From an uncultured bacterium (GTDB lineage: Bacteria > Desulfobacterota > Syntrophorhabdia > Syntrophorhabdales > JANXAF01), in assembly GCA_938084905.1 (NCBI GenBank), contig CALKEQ010000007.1, forward strand, positions 62,001 to 126,000: 64,000 bases of DNA, written 5' to 3'. Position 1 is the stretch's first letter. Every line of letters starts with the position of its first letter. Below are positions 44,376 through 54,181 of this stretch, one piece after another. The notes under the pieces were generated by a model. That model ran no database searches, was not told the origin of the DNA, and worked only from the letters and a program-made list of their open reading frames with translations. The position numbers were made by a program, and so were the translations under genes.

Positions 44376-45215
44376 TTAAAGGACTTTCTCTTTTACCCTG
44401 TGTGCGTGACACTGAATTGAGACAGCAACAGGTAAGGATGCAATATGGCAAGGCATTGTCCTTATATGGACGTCTAAGGCCGTCACCCTCCCACCATAAC
44501 CTTGAGGCCCTATGCCCAACTTATTAACCTCTTCTAAAATCTCCTGCTCCAAATTGGAAAGAAGGGGATCTTCGTTTCTCGTACCAAATGGAACAAGGAG
44601 TGCCTTTTTTGCGAGAAGTGGCGCAACCTCCAGATTACCCCCTATTCCTATTCCTATCGTAATAGGAGGGCACGGGTTTGGCCCACCCCTTTCTACCATC
44701 TCCAGAACAAAGGATTTTATTCCTTCTACACCATCGGCTGGTGTTAGTATTCTCACCTCACTGTAATTCTCACTACCTCCTCCTTTGGGTAATGCGATAA
44801 CCCTAACCTTTTCACCTGGGACAATTTCTTCATGTATTACAGGTGGGGTGTTATCTCCAGTGTTCCTTCTCGACAGTGGGTCGCACAGGGAGGCCCTCAA
44901 ATAGCCTTTTTTGTACGCCCTGCGTACCCCTTCAAAAATCGCATCTTTAAGATTACCACCCACAAGGTGGATATTCTGACCTATCTCGAGAAAAACTGTG
45001 GCAATCCCTGTGTCTTGACATATGGGAATCCTTTCACTCTTTGAAATCTGAGCGTTCTCAAGAATCGATTTTATTACCTCTTTCCCTATTTCCGATTCCT
45101 CATTCCGTAAAGCCTCTCTAAGTGCGAGTATCTGCCACTCTGGAAGCTCGTAATTGGCATCGATAAAGAGTTCTTCAAGAGCCTCAGTTATAATTTCAAC
45201 ATTCAGTTCCCTCAT
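44376..45215 (-). CDS. fumA-like: Fumarate hydratase class I, alpha subunit
   Basis: 279-residue oxygen-sensitive 4Fe-4S subunit. Cluster-ligand cysteines are expected in CQDTGIATVFLEIG, GGPNPCPPITIGIGIGG and near the C-terminus (RTMPCHIASLPVAVSIQCH). KGGGSENYSEVRILTPADG is the family signature. The ATG overlaps the malic enzyme stop by 4 bases, so malic enzyme and the two fumarase subunits form a malate/fumarate operon. Confidence 0.93.
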   Translation of the reverse strand: MRELNVEIITEALEELFIDANYELPEWQILALREALRNEESEIGKEVIKSILENAQISKSERIPICQDTGIATVFLEIGQNIHLVGGNLKDAIFEGVRRAYKKGYLRASLCDPLSRRNTGDNTPPVIHEEIVPGEKVRVIALPKGGGSENYSEVRILTPADGVEGIKSFVLEMVERGGPNPCPPITIGIGIGGNLEVAPLLAKKALLVPFGTRNEDPLLSNLEQEILEEVNKLGIGPQGYGGRVTALDVHIRTMPCHIASLPVAVSIQCHAHRVKEKVL

Positions 45216-46561
45216 TTTTGTTCCTCTTCGTACACCTTTATAATACCTTTACTCATCAGAATCTCAACCTCTTCCCTTGCCCTTTTTATCTTTTCCTCCG
45301 CCATTTTAAAGAGGTCCTTCTCAGAGAAGGAGAGTCTGGCAACTTTTTGTTCAATCGCCTTTTTTGCAACAGAGACTGCCACTTTTGGGAAAACCTCCCA
45401 CTCCTCCATCGTTGGTATGAGATAATCCTCGTGTATTCCTTTCCTTTCCGCACATTTTGCGAGCTCGTAAGCTGCTGCAATACACATCTCATCCGTTATT
45501 GTTCTTGCTTGAACATCGAGGGTCCCCCGAAATACTGCCGGAAATCCAAGGGAATTGTTCACCTGGTTCGGAAAATCACTTCTACCCGTTGCCACTATCC
45601 TGGCACCAGCCTCCTTTGCCTCCCAAGGCCACATCTCGGGTACAGGGTTAGCACATAAAAAAGCTATTGCGTCCTTTGCCATTTTGCTGACCCATTCCTT
45701 TTTGATAACATCAGGACCAGGCTTTGAGAGAGCAATTAGAACATCCTGCCCAACTAAAGCCTCTTCTATTCCTCCATCTCTCCCTTCCGAATTTGTTATC
45801 TTTGAGAACTCGATCTTTTCCTTATGGCTCTCCTTTAAGTCGTCCCTCTTTTTGCTGATAATTCCTTTGCTGTCAACGATTATCATTTTTTTCGGGTCAG
45901 CACCAGCCTTAAGAAGCATCTTTGCTATGCAGACGTTTGCGGCACCGAAACCGACAAGGGTTATTCTCACATCTTCAAGCTTTTTCTTTACGATCTTTAA
46001 GGCATTTATTAGGGCCGCAAGGGTGACCAATGCGGTACCCTGTTGGTCGTCATGCCAGACAGGAATGGGAGACTCCTGTCTCAGTCTGTCCAGTATGTAG
46101 AAACACTTTGGATTCTCAATATCTTCAAGGTTTATACCTCCGAAGGAAGGGGCAAGAAGCTTCACCACTTCTATAAACCGATCTGGGTCCTTTGTGTCGA
46201 GGCAAAGTGGAAAGGCATCAACACCTCCTAAGTACTTGAAGAGAATGGACTTTCCTTCCATAACAGGCAAAGCCGCAAGGGGACCAATATCTCCTAAACC
46301 GAGTACCCTTGTTCCATCGGTTATCACTGCTACTGTATTTCCCTTATTCGTGTGGACGAAAACCTTTTCCGGATCTTGTAAAATCTCCTTGCAAGGCTCC
46401 GCAACTCCCGGGGTGTACCATATGGCGAAGTCTTTTAGGCTTCGGATTGCACATTTTGGTATTATTTCGATTTTTCCTTTGTAAAGGGGATGTAACCTTA
46501 GAGCCTCTGTTCCTGGTTTTTTTGCCTTCTCTAAAAGCTCATCTTTTTTTGGCTTTTCCAT
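45212..46561 (-). CDS. NAD(P)-dependent malic enzyme
   Basis: Oxidative decarboxylation of malate to pyruvate (or the reverse). From ATG 46561 it is 449 residues, the short bacterial form without a phosphotransacetylase domain. Motifs: YTPGVAEPCKEI, GLGDIGPLAALPVMEGK, catalytic-core INLEDIENPKCF, VWHDDQQGTALVTLAAL, and the dinucleotide fold VGFGAANVCIAKMLL. The frame also opens at GTG 46582, but that codon overlaps a plausible -10 box (TACAAT). The gene leads the fumarase operon and is divergent from the HDOD gene. Confidence 0.93.
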   Translation of the reverse strand: MEKPKKDELLEKAKKPGTEALRLHPLYKGKIEIIPKCAIRSLKDFAIWYTPGVAEPCKEILQDPEKVFVHTNKGNTVAVITDGTRVLGLGDIGPLAALPVMEGKSILFKYLGGVDAFPLCLDTKDPDRFIEVVKLLAPSFGGINLEDIENPKCFYILDRLRQESPIPVWHDDQQGTALVTLAALINALKIVKKKLEDVRITLVGFGAANVCIAKMLLKAGADPKKMIIVDSKGIISKKRDDLKESHKEKIEFSKITNSEGRDGGIEEALVGQDVLIALSKPGPDVIKKEWVSKMAKDAIAFLCANPVPEMWPWEAKEAGARIVATGRSDFPNQVNNSLGFPAVFRGTLDVQARTITDEMCIAAAYELAKCAERKGIHEDYLIPTMEEWEVFPKVAVSVAKKAIEQKVARLSFSEKDLFKMAEEKIKRAREEVEILMSKGIIKVYEEEQK

Positions 46562-46656
46562 TTGCTTGTAAAAATTGTACACATAAAGCCGAAAAAGTGA
46601 AGCAAAATTTTTCTTAAATTTTTTTTCAAAAAGGCGATAATATATTAACCGGAGTT

Positions 46657-47472
46657 ATGCATCAACCTTTTGCAAAAGAGAAACTTTTAAGGACCGCACT
46701 GACTCTCAATCTTTCTCCTTCTTTCTCATCTGTGGCAGAAAAACTCCTTCCCATGATAGAGAGGGAAGATCTAAGTCCTAAAGATGTGGCCGAAATAGTC
46801 CAATGTGATCCGGGACTTGCAACGAAATTGATAAGTATAGCAAACTCTGCTTACTACAGTAGGGGGTCGACCATTTACACTATTAAAGACGCTATATTGC
46901 ACATAGGATTAAAGGAGGTAAAGAACCTTTTGGCGTGTGTTGTTTTTCTCGGAGCCGTAGGAACCGCCTCCAGAATCAAGAAAGAAGACCTTTCCTTTAT
47001 TTGGCTTCACTCACTTTTTGTTGCCGTTTGTGGTAAAACCTTATCGCGGAGGTTCCTTATCGACGATCCGGAAAAGGTTTTTACAGCCGCACTTTTTCAC
47101 GACATTGGAAAGCTTGTTTTTTTTATGAATATTGATTGGTATAGGGAAAATGTGGAGGAGGCTATAAGAAAAAAGGTACCTCTTTGTGAGATGGAGAGAG
47201 AACGGTACGGAATCACCCATAACGAAATAGGCTCTATACTCGCTAAAAGGTGGAAATTTCCAGAAACCTTCCTAAAGGTTATAAGGGATCACAGGATGGA
47301 CATCTGTCAAAATGGGAATTCCCCGGTCGAAATTTTAGACATAGTCAATATATCTGACACTTTTTTCTACAGTAGGGATATCCCGGATCTACCTTACGGT
47401 TACGTTCTGAAAGGGGAGGAGAAGAACATAGAAAGGGAAGTGGAAAAATTGACTGAAATAATGGATGAGTAA
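46657..47472 (+). CDS. HDOD-domain signalling protein
   Basis: 271-residue cytoplasmic protein with an HDOD domain over most of its length: LTLNLSPSFSSVAEKLLPMI, CDPGLATKLISIANSAYYS, IYTIKDAILHIGLKEVKNLL and the retained FHDIGKLVFF. HDOD proteins are catalytically inactive or uncertain HD relatives found in signalling and chemotaxis. A GGAG precedes the ATG. It lies five bases before a hybrid sensor kinase gene, so both likely act in one pathway. Confidence 0.88.
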   Translation: MHQPFAKEKLLRTALTLNLSPSFSSVAEKLLPMIEREDLSPKDVAEIVQCDPGLATKLISIANSAYYSRGSTIYTIKDAILHIGLKEVKNLLACVVFLGAVGTASRIKKEDLSFIWLHSLFVAVCGKTLSRRFLIDDPEKVFTAALFHDIGKLVFFMNIDWYRENVEEAIRKKVPLCEMERERYGITHNEIGSILAKRWKFPETFLKVIRDHRMDICQNGNSPVEILDIVNISDTFFYSRDIPDLPYGYVLKGEEKNIEREVEKLTEIMDE

Positions 47473-47477
47473 AAGGG

Positions 47478-49391
47478 ATGAAAGGCAATAAGAAGGCATT
47501 TTCCGAGGCAATCAAATTCCAATGGGTTTATTACGAAAGATTCCTCAATCTTTATTCCGTCCTTCTCAAACTTGCAGAACTTTTTGAAAAAAAAGAGAGA
47601 ATTGCCAAAGAGATTCCTGAGATACTAGTTCGGGGAACAGACTTTGATGCCTGCTTTACAGTACTCTTTGAAGATAAGGGGATTAGCCAAGGCTTTTATA
47701 GTCTTTTGGGAGAGGAGCCGAACCTAAGCGTTGAGAAGATAGAGGAAATAAACAAAGGTGCCCTTTCTCCTTCTACTTTTTTTGATACCTTAGGCTACGG
47801 TGTACTCTACGTACATCCATTGACTTTCGAGCTTAAGATCAAGGGTTTCGTTGTCCTTGGCAAAAAGGAAATGGTAGAGAAGGAGAAACTCGGACTTAAA
47901 GAGGTGGAACTTGTAATCGGAATATTTAACCGCTTTCTTCAACTCTTCGGCCAAAGGCAAAAAGAATTTGATGTTACCAAGTATCTTCCAACAGCTCTCC
48001 TTCTTCTAGACAGAAAGGGAACTTTGGTTTACGCGAACGAGAAGGCTAAAGAGATGTTTTCGCCTTATTTCGAGATCAAAGAGGGGACAAAAATAGAGAG
48101 CCTTTTTCCAGATTTTAAATCTTTTTTACTCGAGGAGGAGTCTTTTTTAGGGGAGGTAAGCTTTAAGGCTCAGGGAGTGGAAAAGGTTTACGAAATCGAA
48201 ACGTATCCGGTGAAAGGAGAAGAAGGGAAAACTATTCTTAAAGGTATGACAATAAGAGACGTATCGGCCATAAAGGTTATGGAGGAGGAGGCTTTTTATA
48301 GAGAGAAGATGGAGACCCTCGGAATGCTATCTGCGGGCATAGCCCACGATTTTAACAACCTTTTAACAGGTATTCTCGGTTACGCGTCAATGCTAAAAGG
48401 CTTCCTCTCCCATGACGAGAAACTTCAAAGATACGCGGAAGTGATAGAGAGATCTGCGATCAGGGCTTCAAACTTAACAAAGCACCTTCTCAATTTTTCA
48501 AGAAGGCAAAGAAGACCAGCTACCGAATTTGATCTCCACGTTATTCTGGATGATACTTTGTTTTTAGTGGGAGAAAGCTTTAGGGACATTACAGTTAAAA
48601 AGGAGTATGAGGCGAGACAATTCCTGATTAAGGGTGATGAATCGGAGTTTCAGCATGTCTTTCTCAACCTTTTCATGAACGCGAAGGATGCGATGGAAGG
48701 TTCTGGCACTCTAAGCGTTGAAACGAAGAAAGTCAGTATTCAGGGGATAGAATTCGTCAGAGTAAAGGTTGAGGATACAGGCAAAGGGATGGATGATGAG
48801 ACCCTCCAAAGACTTTTCAGGCCCCATTTCACAACCAAAAAATTCGGAGGACACGTGGGACTCGGTCTCTATAGGGTTGAGAAGACAATAAAGAAGTACG
48901 GTGGTTTTATAGAGGTGGAAAGCGAGAAGGGCAAAGGAACAAGGTTCTACCTTTATATTCCAATTTCCGAGGGGATGCCAGAGGTAAGGCTGAAGAGTTT
49001 CCAAGTTCCTAAAAATGAAGAAAAGAAGGAAAGAAAGAGTGTTTTGGTCGTCGATGACGAGGACTTCATCTGCGAAATGTTCAAACACGTCCTTTCAGAA
49101 AAATTCGATGTAACATGTTGCTTAAGTGGGGAGGATGCGCTCCGTCAGATTGAAGAGAGGGATTTCGATTTAATTGTGCTAGATATAATCATGCCGGGTA
49201 TGAAGGGAGATGAAGTTTTAAGGAAGGTAAGGGAGAGAGGGAAAGCTTTGAAGGTTCTCATCTCAAGTGGATACATGAGAGAGGATCAAAGGGAGAGAAT
49301 AAGAAAGTTGGGAGCTGATGCGTTCCTTGACAAACCTTTCCGAGAGGAGGATATTCTGAAAGTCGTATCTGATCTTATGGACCTAAAATGA
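47478..49391 (+). CDS. Hybrid sensor histidine kinase with C-terminal receiver
   Basis: 637-residue cytoplasmic kinase; no membrane segment is evident. Residues 1-165 look like a degenerate GAF-type sensor region. A PAS domain spans about 170-270. HisKA has the phospho-acceptor H290 in SAGIAHDFNNLLTGILGY, and HATPase has NLFMNAKDAM, VEDTGKGMDD and GLGLYRVEKTI. After a short linker a receiver domain (about 520-637) has acidic VVDDED, phospho-acceptor D569 in IVLDIIMPG and a later KPF lysine. The NtrB-like H-box is typical of phosphorelay hybrids in deltaproteobacteria. No DNA-binding output partner is encoded nearby. Confidence 0.93.
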   Translation: MKGNKKAFSEAIKFQWVYYERFLNLYSVLLKLAELFEKKERIAKEIPEILVRGTDFDACFTVLFEDKGISQGFYSLLGEEPNLSVEKIEEINKGALSPSTFFDTLGYGVLYVHPLTFELKIKGFVVLGKKEMVEKEKLGLKEVELVIGIFNRFLQLFGQRQKEFDVTKYLPTALLLLDRKGTLVYANEKAKEMFSPYFEIKEGTKIESLFPDFKSFLLEEESFLGEVSFKAQGVEKVYEIETYPVKGEEGKTILKGMTIRDVSAIKVMEEEAFYREKMETLGMLSAGIAHDFNNLLTGILGYASMLKGFLSHDEKLQRYAEVIERSAIRASNLTKHLLNFSRRQRRPATEFDLHVILDDTLFLVGESFRDITVKKEYEARQFLIKGDESEFQHVFLNLFMNAKDAMEGSGTLSVETKKVSIQGIEFVRVKVEDTGKGMDDETLQRLFRPHFTTKKFGGHVGLGLYRVEKTIKKYGGFIEVESEKGKGTRFYLYIPISEGMPEVRLKSFQVPKNEEKKERKSVLVVDDEDFICEMFKHVLSEKFDVTCCLSGEDALRQIEERDFDLIVLDIIMPGMKGDEVLRKVRERGKALKVLISSGYMREDQRERIRKLGADAFLDKPFREEDILKVVSDLMDLK

Positions 49392-49394
49392 CAT

Positions 49395-50168
49395 TTAAAA
49401 TATCCTTTCCTTCCTGAATGAGAGATACCTTCTCTCAATGAGGTTCAAAGGCTTCTTAAGAAGGGAGAAGTTCTGGGAGAAGGTGTAAAGGACCTCTTTT
49501 AGCCCGAGTCTCTTTGCTTCCTCATGGATAGAGGCCATCTGGTAGTAAAGGGAACCCTTTTCTTCAAATTCCCTTATTAACTCGTTTGCACTTTTCTTTT
49601 TAGTTTTGGCCAGCTCTTCAGCCCTCTTTCTTACATAATCGGGGAAGATACCGGATAGAAATAGAATTGTATCCGCTATCCTCCTTAAAAGGGGGAACCT
49701 CTTTTCTTCCTCAAGATGGGAGAGTTCCTCCTCCAGCATTTCCACATCCAAAGAACTCTGTCTAAACTTGTAAAGCTTTCTTTTTAGCATGATGTAGACC
49801 ACGAACGATTTTACCTTTGAAAAGGAGGCAAGCAAGAGGGCCAGATAATCCCTCACATCCCTCCTTTCAAGGATATGAGAGAGAATGTCAGTGTCGAAAA
49901 CGTAAACGCTATATTGGCCATGTTTTTCCAGAGTGTAACCCTCCCATCTCAGTTCTCTGTGGGCTCTCTTTACCAGTATTTTGAAGAAAAGAAAAGGCGA
50001 AATCTTCAAAAAGATCTCCTCCTCATTCATTACCCTTTTGAATAGCAGTTCATGTCCTATAAGTTCTTCCAGATCCTCTGAGGTCCTAAGGTAGCTCTCA
50101 GGTATAGAGAGCGTCTCAGATATGAATCCTATGTCTTTTTTTGTTAGTTCGGGTACCCAGTTACTCAC
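49395..50168 (-). CDS. Hypothetical protein linked to a B12-binding radical SAM enzyme
   Basis: Not recognised. A 257-residue, highly charged, mostly helical cytoplasmic protein without signal peptide, membrane segment or cysteines. The central part has heptad-like Leu/Glu stretches (LDVEMLEEELSHLEEEKRF), suggesting helices that pack on a partner. Its start overlaps the end of the radical SAM gene by 8 bases, so the two are translated together at the tail of the division cluster. It may be a partner or substrate-handling subunit of that enzyme. Confidence 0.75.
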   Translation of the reverse strand: MSNWVPELTKKDIGFISETLSIPESYLRTSEDLEELIGHELLFKRVMNEEEIFLKISPFLFFKILVKRAHRELRWEGYTLEKHGQYSVYVFDTDILSHILERRDVRDYLALLLASFSKVKSFVVYIMLKRKLYKFRQSSLDVEMLEEELSHLEEEKRFPLLRRIADTILFLSGIFPDYVRKRAEELAKTKKKSANELIREFEEKGSLYYQMASIHEEAKRLGLKEVLYTFSQNFSLLKKPLNLIERRYLSFRKERIF

Positions 50169-51765
50169 AGGATTTGTTCAAGAGAGAAATGTATCGTTTA
50201 AACTGGTTGTAGAGACTTTCCTTTTTCCTTCCAGCGTCTATGAAATCCCAAGGAAAAATCTCGTCCCTCTCCCTCTCTCTCAATGCGTAAAATCCAAGAT
50301 TTATTGGACCTTCCTGCATTACCTTTCTCAAATTCTCTCCGCTGGAAATTCTTGTTATAGCATGGAAGACTCTCCTGTCACCCCTTGCGAGAATTGCCTG
50401 AAGAAGGCTGTACTTTACAGATTCGTGGGTGAATAGTACTCCTCCAAGTTTCCTGAACTTTCCTTCAAGCCATTTTAACTTCTCCTCAAGCACAACTGAA
50501 TCTTCCATTCTTGCCCATTGCAAGGGAGTTTTCGGTTTCGGAACAAAGGGACTTACATGAACTTTTAGCTTTGGAAGTGCTTTTTGCCCAGCCATCTTCT
50601 TTATAAGTACGTGTCGTATTTTTTTTGTGAGTTCGAAAATTGCCTCCACATCTTCCCTTTTTTCTCCCGGTAGCCCAACCATAAAGTAGAGTTTAAAATT
50701 AAAATTACCCAGCTCAAGAATATTTTCAATCCGCTCCTTTATCTCCTCATCTGTTATAGGTTTGCCGAGGGCGGACCTTAAAGTGAACGATCCAGCCTCC
50801 AATCCAAATGTGAGGGTTTTTATGTCTTCCTTCAGTAGCTCTAGTATCTTCAGGGAGATTTTATCCATCCTTAAAGAGGGGAGGTGGATTTTCTTCTCTT
50901 TTTCCTTAAGATGCTTAATTGAAGCAAGAAGTCCTGGAACGAAGGAAACCCCCGCACCGACTATCCCAATCTCCTTCGTATTCTCTTCTGGGATCTGGGA
51001 GAGAGATGATCTGTCTTCCCTATAGGGGTAAAGATTTCCCAGAAGACAGAATCGACATTTTGATGGGCAACCACGTGCCCCCTCAATTAGATACATTTCT
51101 GCAAACTCGGTTTCAGATGAGATGATTGCAGAATGACCAAGCCTTTCGCCGCGAAAGTACTTGACCTTTACCTTAAAGTCAGGTGGGTCGAATGAACTGA
51201 CCCTTCCATTCTCGTCGTACTTTACGTTCATAAGAGAAGGATTGTATACCCAGGAAAAATTGGATAGCTCACTTATCACCCTTCTTCTACTTTCCCTTCT
51301 AACCTTTAAATAGGAATCGATGAAATCGGGAATGGTTGCCTCTACATCCCCAAGGATGACAAGGTCGAATGCTTTACATATAGGCTCCGGGTTTGCTATG
51401 AGTGTAATTCCCCCGCCAACAACAAGTGGTTCACCTTCTTTTCTATCACTGCTATTTACGGCGATTCCCGAATTGGAAAGCATCCGTATTATATTCAGGT
51501 AGTTGAGCTCATAGGATACGGTGAAAAAAAGGATCTCAAAAGAGGAGAGAGGTTTTTTTGTTTCAACGGAGAGAATTTCTCCATCCTTTTCGAAGAAAGC
51601 TCTTTCGCAAACTATTTCCTCAACTTCGTTTAGCTTCCTGTAAAGTATGTGGAGTGCGAGATTTGACATTCCCACGTAGTACGAATCGGGGTATACAACA
51701 CAGACGGGTACTCGATTTTTCCACTTTTTTAGAATTAAGCCTTTTTCAAAGGCCCTTTCTGTCAC
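50161..51765 (-). CDS. B12-binding-type radical SAM protein
   Basis: 534-residue protein starting with GTG. The N-terminal 160 residues resemble a cobalamin-binding domain (VYPDSYYVGMSNLALH, PLVVGGGITLIANPEP, LGDVEATIPDFID), though the usual DxHxxG cobalamin-ligand motif is not evident. The radical SAM core has GARGCPSKCRFCLLGNLYPY (C-x3-C-x2-C cluster motif), TFGLEAGSFTLRSALGKPI and VGLPGEKREDVEAI. This group is often annotated as a B12-binding domain/radical SAM protein of unknown substrate. It begins 9 bases after ftsZ and is followed by an unknown partner. Confidence 0.85.
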   Translation of the reverse strand: MTERAFEKGLILKKWKNRVPVCVVYPDSYYVGMSNLALHILYRKLNEVEEIVCERAFFEKDGEILSVETKKPLSSFEILFFTVSYELNYLNIIRMLSNSGIAVNSSDRKEGEPLVVGGGITLIANPEPICKAFDLVILGDVEATIPDFIDSYLKVRRESRRRVISELSNFSWVYNPSLMNVKYDENGRVSSFDPPDFKVKVKYFRGERLGHSAIISSETEFAEMYLIEGARGCPSKCRFCLLGNLYPYREDRSSLSQIPEENTKEIGIVGAGVSFVPGLLASIKHLKEKEKKIHLPSLRMDKISLKILELLKEDIKTLTFGLEAGSFTLRSALGKPITDEEIKERIENILELGNFNFKLYFMVGLPGEKREDVEAIFELTKKIRHVLIKKMAGQKALPKLKVHVSPFVPKPKTPLQWARMEDSVVLEEKLKWLEGKFRKLGGVLFTHESVKYSLLQAILARGDRRVFHAITRISSGENLRKVMQEGPINLGFYALRERERDEIFPWDFIDAGRKKESLYNQFKRYISLLNKSCE

Positions 51766-51773
51766 CTTTGCGA

Positions 51774-52928
51774 TTAGTCAGCCTGTTTTCTCATAAATGT
51801 TGGAATTTCGTATCTTTCGTCATCAAATTCCAAGGATCCGTTTTTTTTCCTGAGCTCTTTAAATTCTAATCCAATGTTCCTCTTTATGAAGGGTGGCAAC
51901 TCTTCCTGATTAAAAAGACTAACGTTTCTAATACTCTCCTTCACCTCGTCCTTTATCTGAACCTTCTCTTCGAATCCAGTAGCTATTACCGTAATCCTCA
52001 TTTTCTCTCCCATAGAATCGTCGAAAACTAGTCCCCAAATGACCCTCGCCTCTGGGTGAGCCTGTTCTTGAATTAAGGAGGAAGCCTCATTCACCTCATA
52101 AAGGGTCATATCCTTGCTTCCGGTGATATTTATAAGTACGCCTCTTGCGCCGGTTATGGAAATGTCTTCAAGCAGAGGGCTGTATATGGCCTTTTGTGCT
52201 GCCTCCCTTGCCCTGTTCTCTCCCTGTGCCTCTCCAACTCCCATAATGGCCAAACCTTTCTCGGACATTATGGTTCTTACGTCAGCGAAATCTACAACCA
52301 CATGTCCTGATCCTACTATCAAGTCGGAGATGCTCCTTACCGCATTCATAAGTACCTCATCTGCTCTGTAAAATGCCTCAATTATGGACATGTGCTTTCC
52401 GCCTATTGACATAAGCCTCTGGTTAGGTATGGTAATTAATGCATCAACCCTCTGTTTAAGCTCGATTATTCCCCTTTCTGCCTGTTGCATTCGTATCTGT
52501 CCCTCAAAGGCAAATGGTTTTGTTGCTATAGCTACTGTGAGAGCACCTATCTCCTTGGCTATCTCCGCTATAACTGGAGAAGCACCTGTACCTGTCCCGC
52601 CTCCTAGCCCACAGGTTATAAAGACCATATCAGCACCTTTTAGATGCTCACTAATCAGATCTATATCTTCAAGAGCTGCCTTTCTTCCGACTTCGGGATC
52701 AGCCCCTGCTCCTAGACCCTTCGTGAGCCTGGATCCTATTTGGATTTTTACGGGTGCCTTACAAAGTCTAAGCGATTTAACGTCAGTGTTTACTGCAATA
52801 AACTCCACCCCCCTTATATTCGCTTCGACCATGTTGTTGAGAGCGTTACACCCACCTCCACCTACACCAACGACCTTAAGAACGGCAGCGAAATTATTTC
52901 CCTCATCTAGAAAAAACCTATCTCCCAT
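51774..52928 (-). CDS. ftsZ: Cell division protein FtsZ
   Basis: Tubulin-like GTPase forming the division ring. From ATG 52928 (behind GGGAGG) it is 384 residues; the upstream extension lies in ftsA. GTP-binding elements are GVGGGGCNALNNM, FIAVNTD and the tubulin signature GGGTGTGASP, followed by the T7 loop NVDFADVRTIM-type VVDFADVRTIMSEKG. After a linker, the C-terminal peptide EIPTFMRKQAD is the docking tail for FtsA and others. Last division gene of the cluster. Confidence 0.97.
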   Translation of the reverse strand: MGDRFFLDEGNNFAAVLKVVGVGGGGCNALNNMVEANIRGVEFIAVNTDVKSLRLCKAPVKIQIGSRLTKGLGAGADPEVGRKAALEDIDLISEHLKGADMVFITCGLGGGTGTGASPVIAEIAKEIGALTVAIATKPFAFEGQIRMQQAERGIIELKQRVDALITIPNQRLMSIGGKHMSIIEAFYRADEVLMNAVRSISDLIVGSGHVVVDFADVRTIMSEKGLAIMGVGEAQGENRAREAAQKAIYSPLLEDISITGARGVLINITGSKDMTLYEVNEASSLIQEQAHPEARVIWGLVFDDSMGEKMRITVIATGFEEKVQIKDEVKESIRNVSLFNQEELPPFIKRNIGLEFKELRKKNGSLEFDDERYEIPTFMRKQAD

Positions 52929-52939
52929 ATGGACCTCCC

Positions 52940-54181
52940 TCAAAATGTTTCTTTGAACCACATTTTCATTCTGCTAAAAAGGTTCCTCGTTCCGGCAAAA
53001 AATTTGGAGCCACCTTTTTTCTGCTTCTTCTTTTCATTCATGTGCCTATACTCGTAAAGAACAAGGCCCACTCCCGTCGCATAAATAGGGTTATTTATCA
53101 CGTCCACAAGACCTCCCACCCCTTGAGGGTAACCCTTTCTTACAGGCATGTTATTAAAAACGTTCTCTAAAAGTTCCACTATTCCTTCTAGATTGGCTGT
53201 ACCTCCTGTTATGACTGCTCCCGACGCAAGGATCTTTTCTGTTCCTGACTTCTTTATCTCCTCGTATATTATCCTTCCTATCTCTTCGACCCTTGGCTCT
53301 ATGATGTCAGAAAGCGTCTTTTTCATCAAAACCCTTGGTTTTCTACCTCCCACACTCGGTACCTCTATCGTTTCGCTCGGCCCCACTATCGCGGAAAATG
53401 CACAGCCGTGCTTCTTTTTTATCTTTTCCGCCTCTTCAAGGGGTGTTCTAAGTCCTATGGCTATGTCGTTTGTTATATTGTTTCCACCAAAGGGTATTAT
53501 GGATGTGTATTTCACACTTCCATTTGAGAATATGGCTAGGTCACTCGTTCCACCCCCTATATCTATGAGTGCAACACCTATCTCCTTCTCTTCTGGACTT
53601 AATGTCGCCTCAGAGGATGCGAGCTGGTTTACTATCAAATCTTCCACTTCCAGACCCGCTACTTTCAGACACTTTAGAATGTTCTGGGCTGCTGAAATGT
53701 TTCCCGTTATTATGTGGACTTTCACCTCAAGTCTCACTCCCTGGATACCCAAAGGATCCTTTATTCCGTCCTGATCATCCACTATGTACTCCTGGGGTAT
53801 TACATGGAGTATCTGCCTATCAGCAGGAATCGCAACAGCCTTTGCAGCATCTATGGCTCTTAAGATGTCATATTCCCTCACTTCCTTTTCCTTTATAGCT
53901 ACAACCCCGTTACTATTGAAGCTCTTTATGTGTGGACCACCTATAGAGGCAATGCAGCTATTTATCTTAATTCCAGCCATGAGTTCAGCTTCTTGGACAG
54001 CCTTTTTTATTGAATTGATGGTGCTGTCCATATTCACAACAACACCCTTTCTCAAACCCGTTGAAGGGTGAGATCCTATGCCCACGATGTTCAGTTTATC
54101 ATCTGAGACCTTAGCAACTATCACACATATCTTTGTTGTTCCTATGTCTACTCCAACTATAACATCTTCATTCTTTACCAT
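52940..54181 (-). CDS. ftsA: Cell division protein FtsA
   Basis: Actin-like ATPase that anchors FtsZ to the membrane, 413 residues. Motifs: VGVDIGTTKICVIVA (phosphate 1), the SHS2-type 1C insertion around LEVKVHIITGNISAAQN, ALIDIGGGTSDLAIF (phosphate 2), VITGGTANLEGI (adenosine). The C-terminus FSRMKMWFKETF is an amphipathic helix suited to membrane targeting. Its ATG overlaps the ftsQ stop by one base. Confidence 0.97.
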   Translation of the reverse strand: MVKNEDVIVGVDIGTTKICVIVAKVSDDKLNIVGIGSHPSTGLRKGVVVNMDSTINSIKKAVQEAELMAGIKINSCIASIGGPHIKSFNSNGVVAIKEKEVREYDILRAIDAAKAVAIPADRQILHVIPQEYIVDDQDGIKDPLGIQGVRLEVKVHIITGNISAAQNILKCLKVAGLEVEDLIVNQLASSEATLSPEEKEIGVALIDIGGGTSDLAIFSNGSVKYTSIIPFGGNNITNDIAIGLRTPLEEAEKIKKKHGCAFSAIVGPSETIEVPSVGGRKPRVLMKKTLSDIIEPRVEEIGRIIYEEIKKSGTEKILASGAVITGGTANLEGIVELLENVFNNMPVRKGYPQGVGGLVDVINNPIYATGVGLVLYEYRHMNEKKKQKKGGSKFFAGTRNLFSRMKMWFKETF

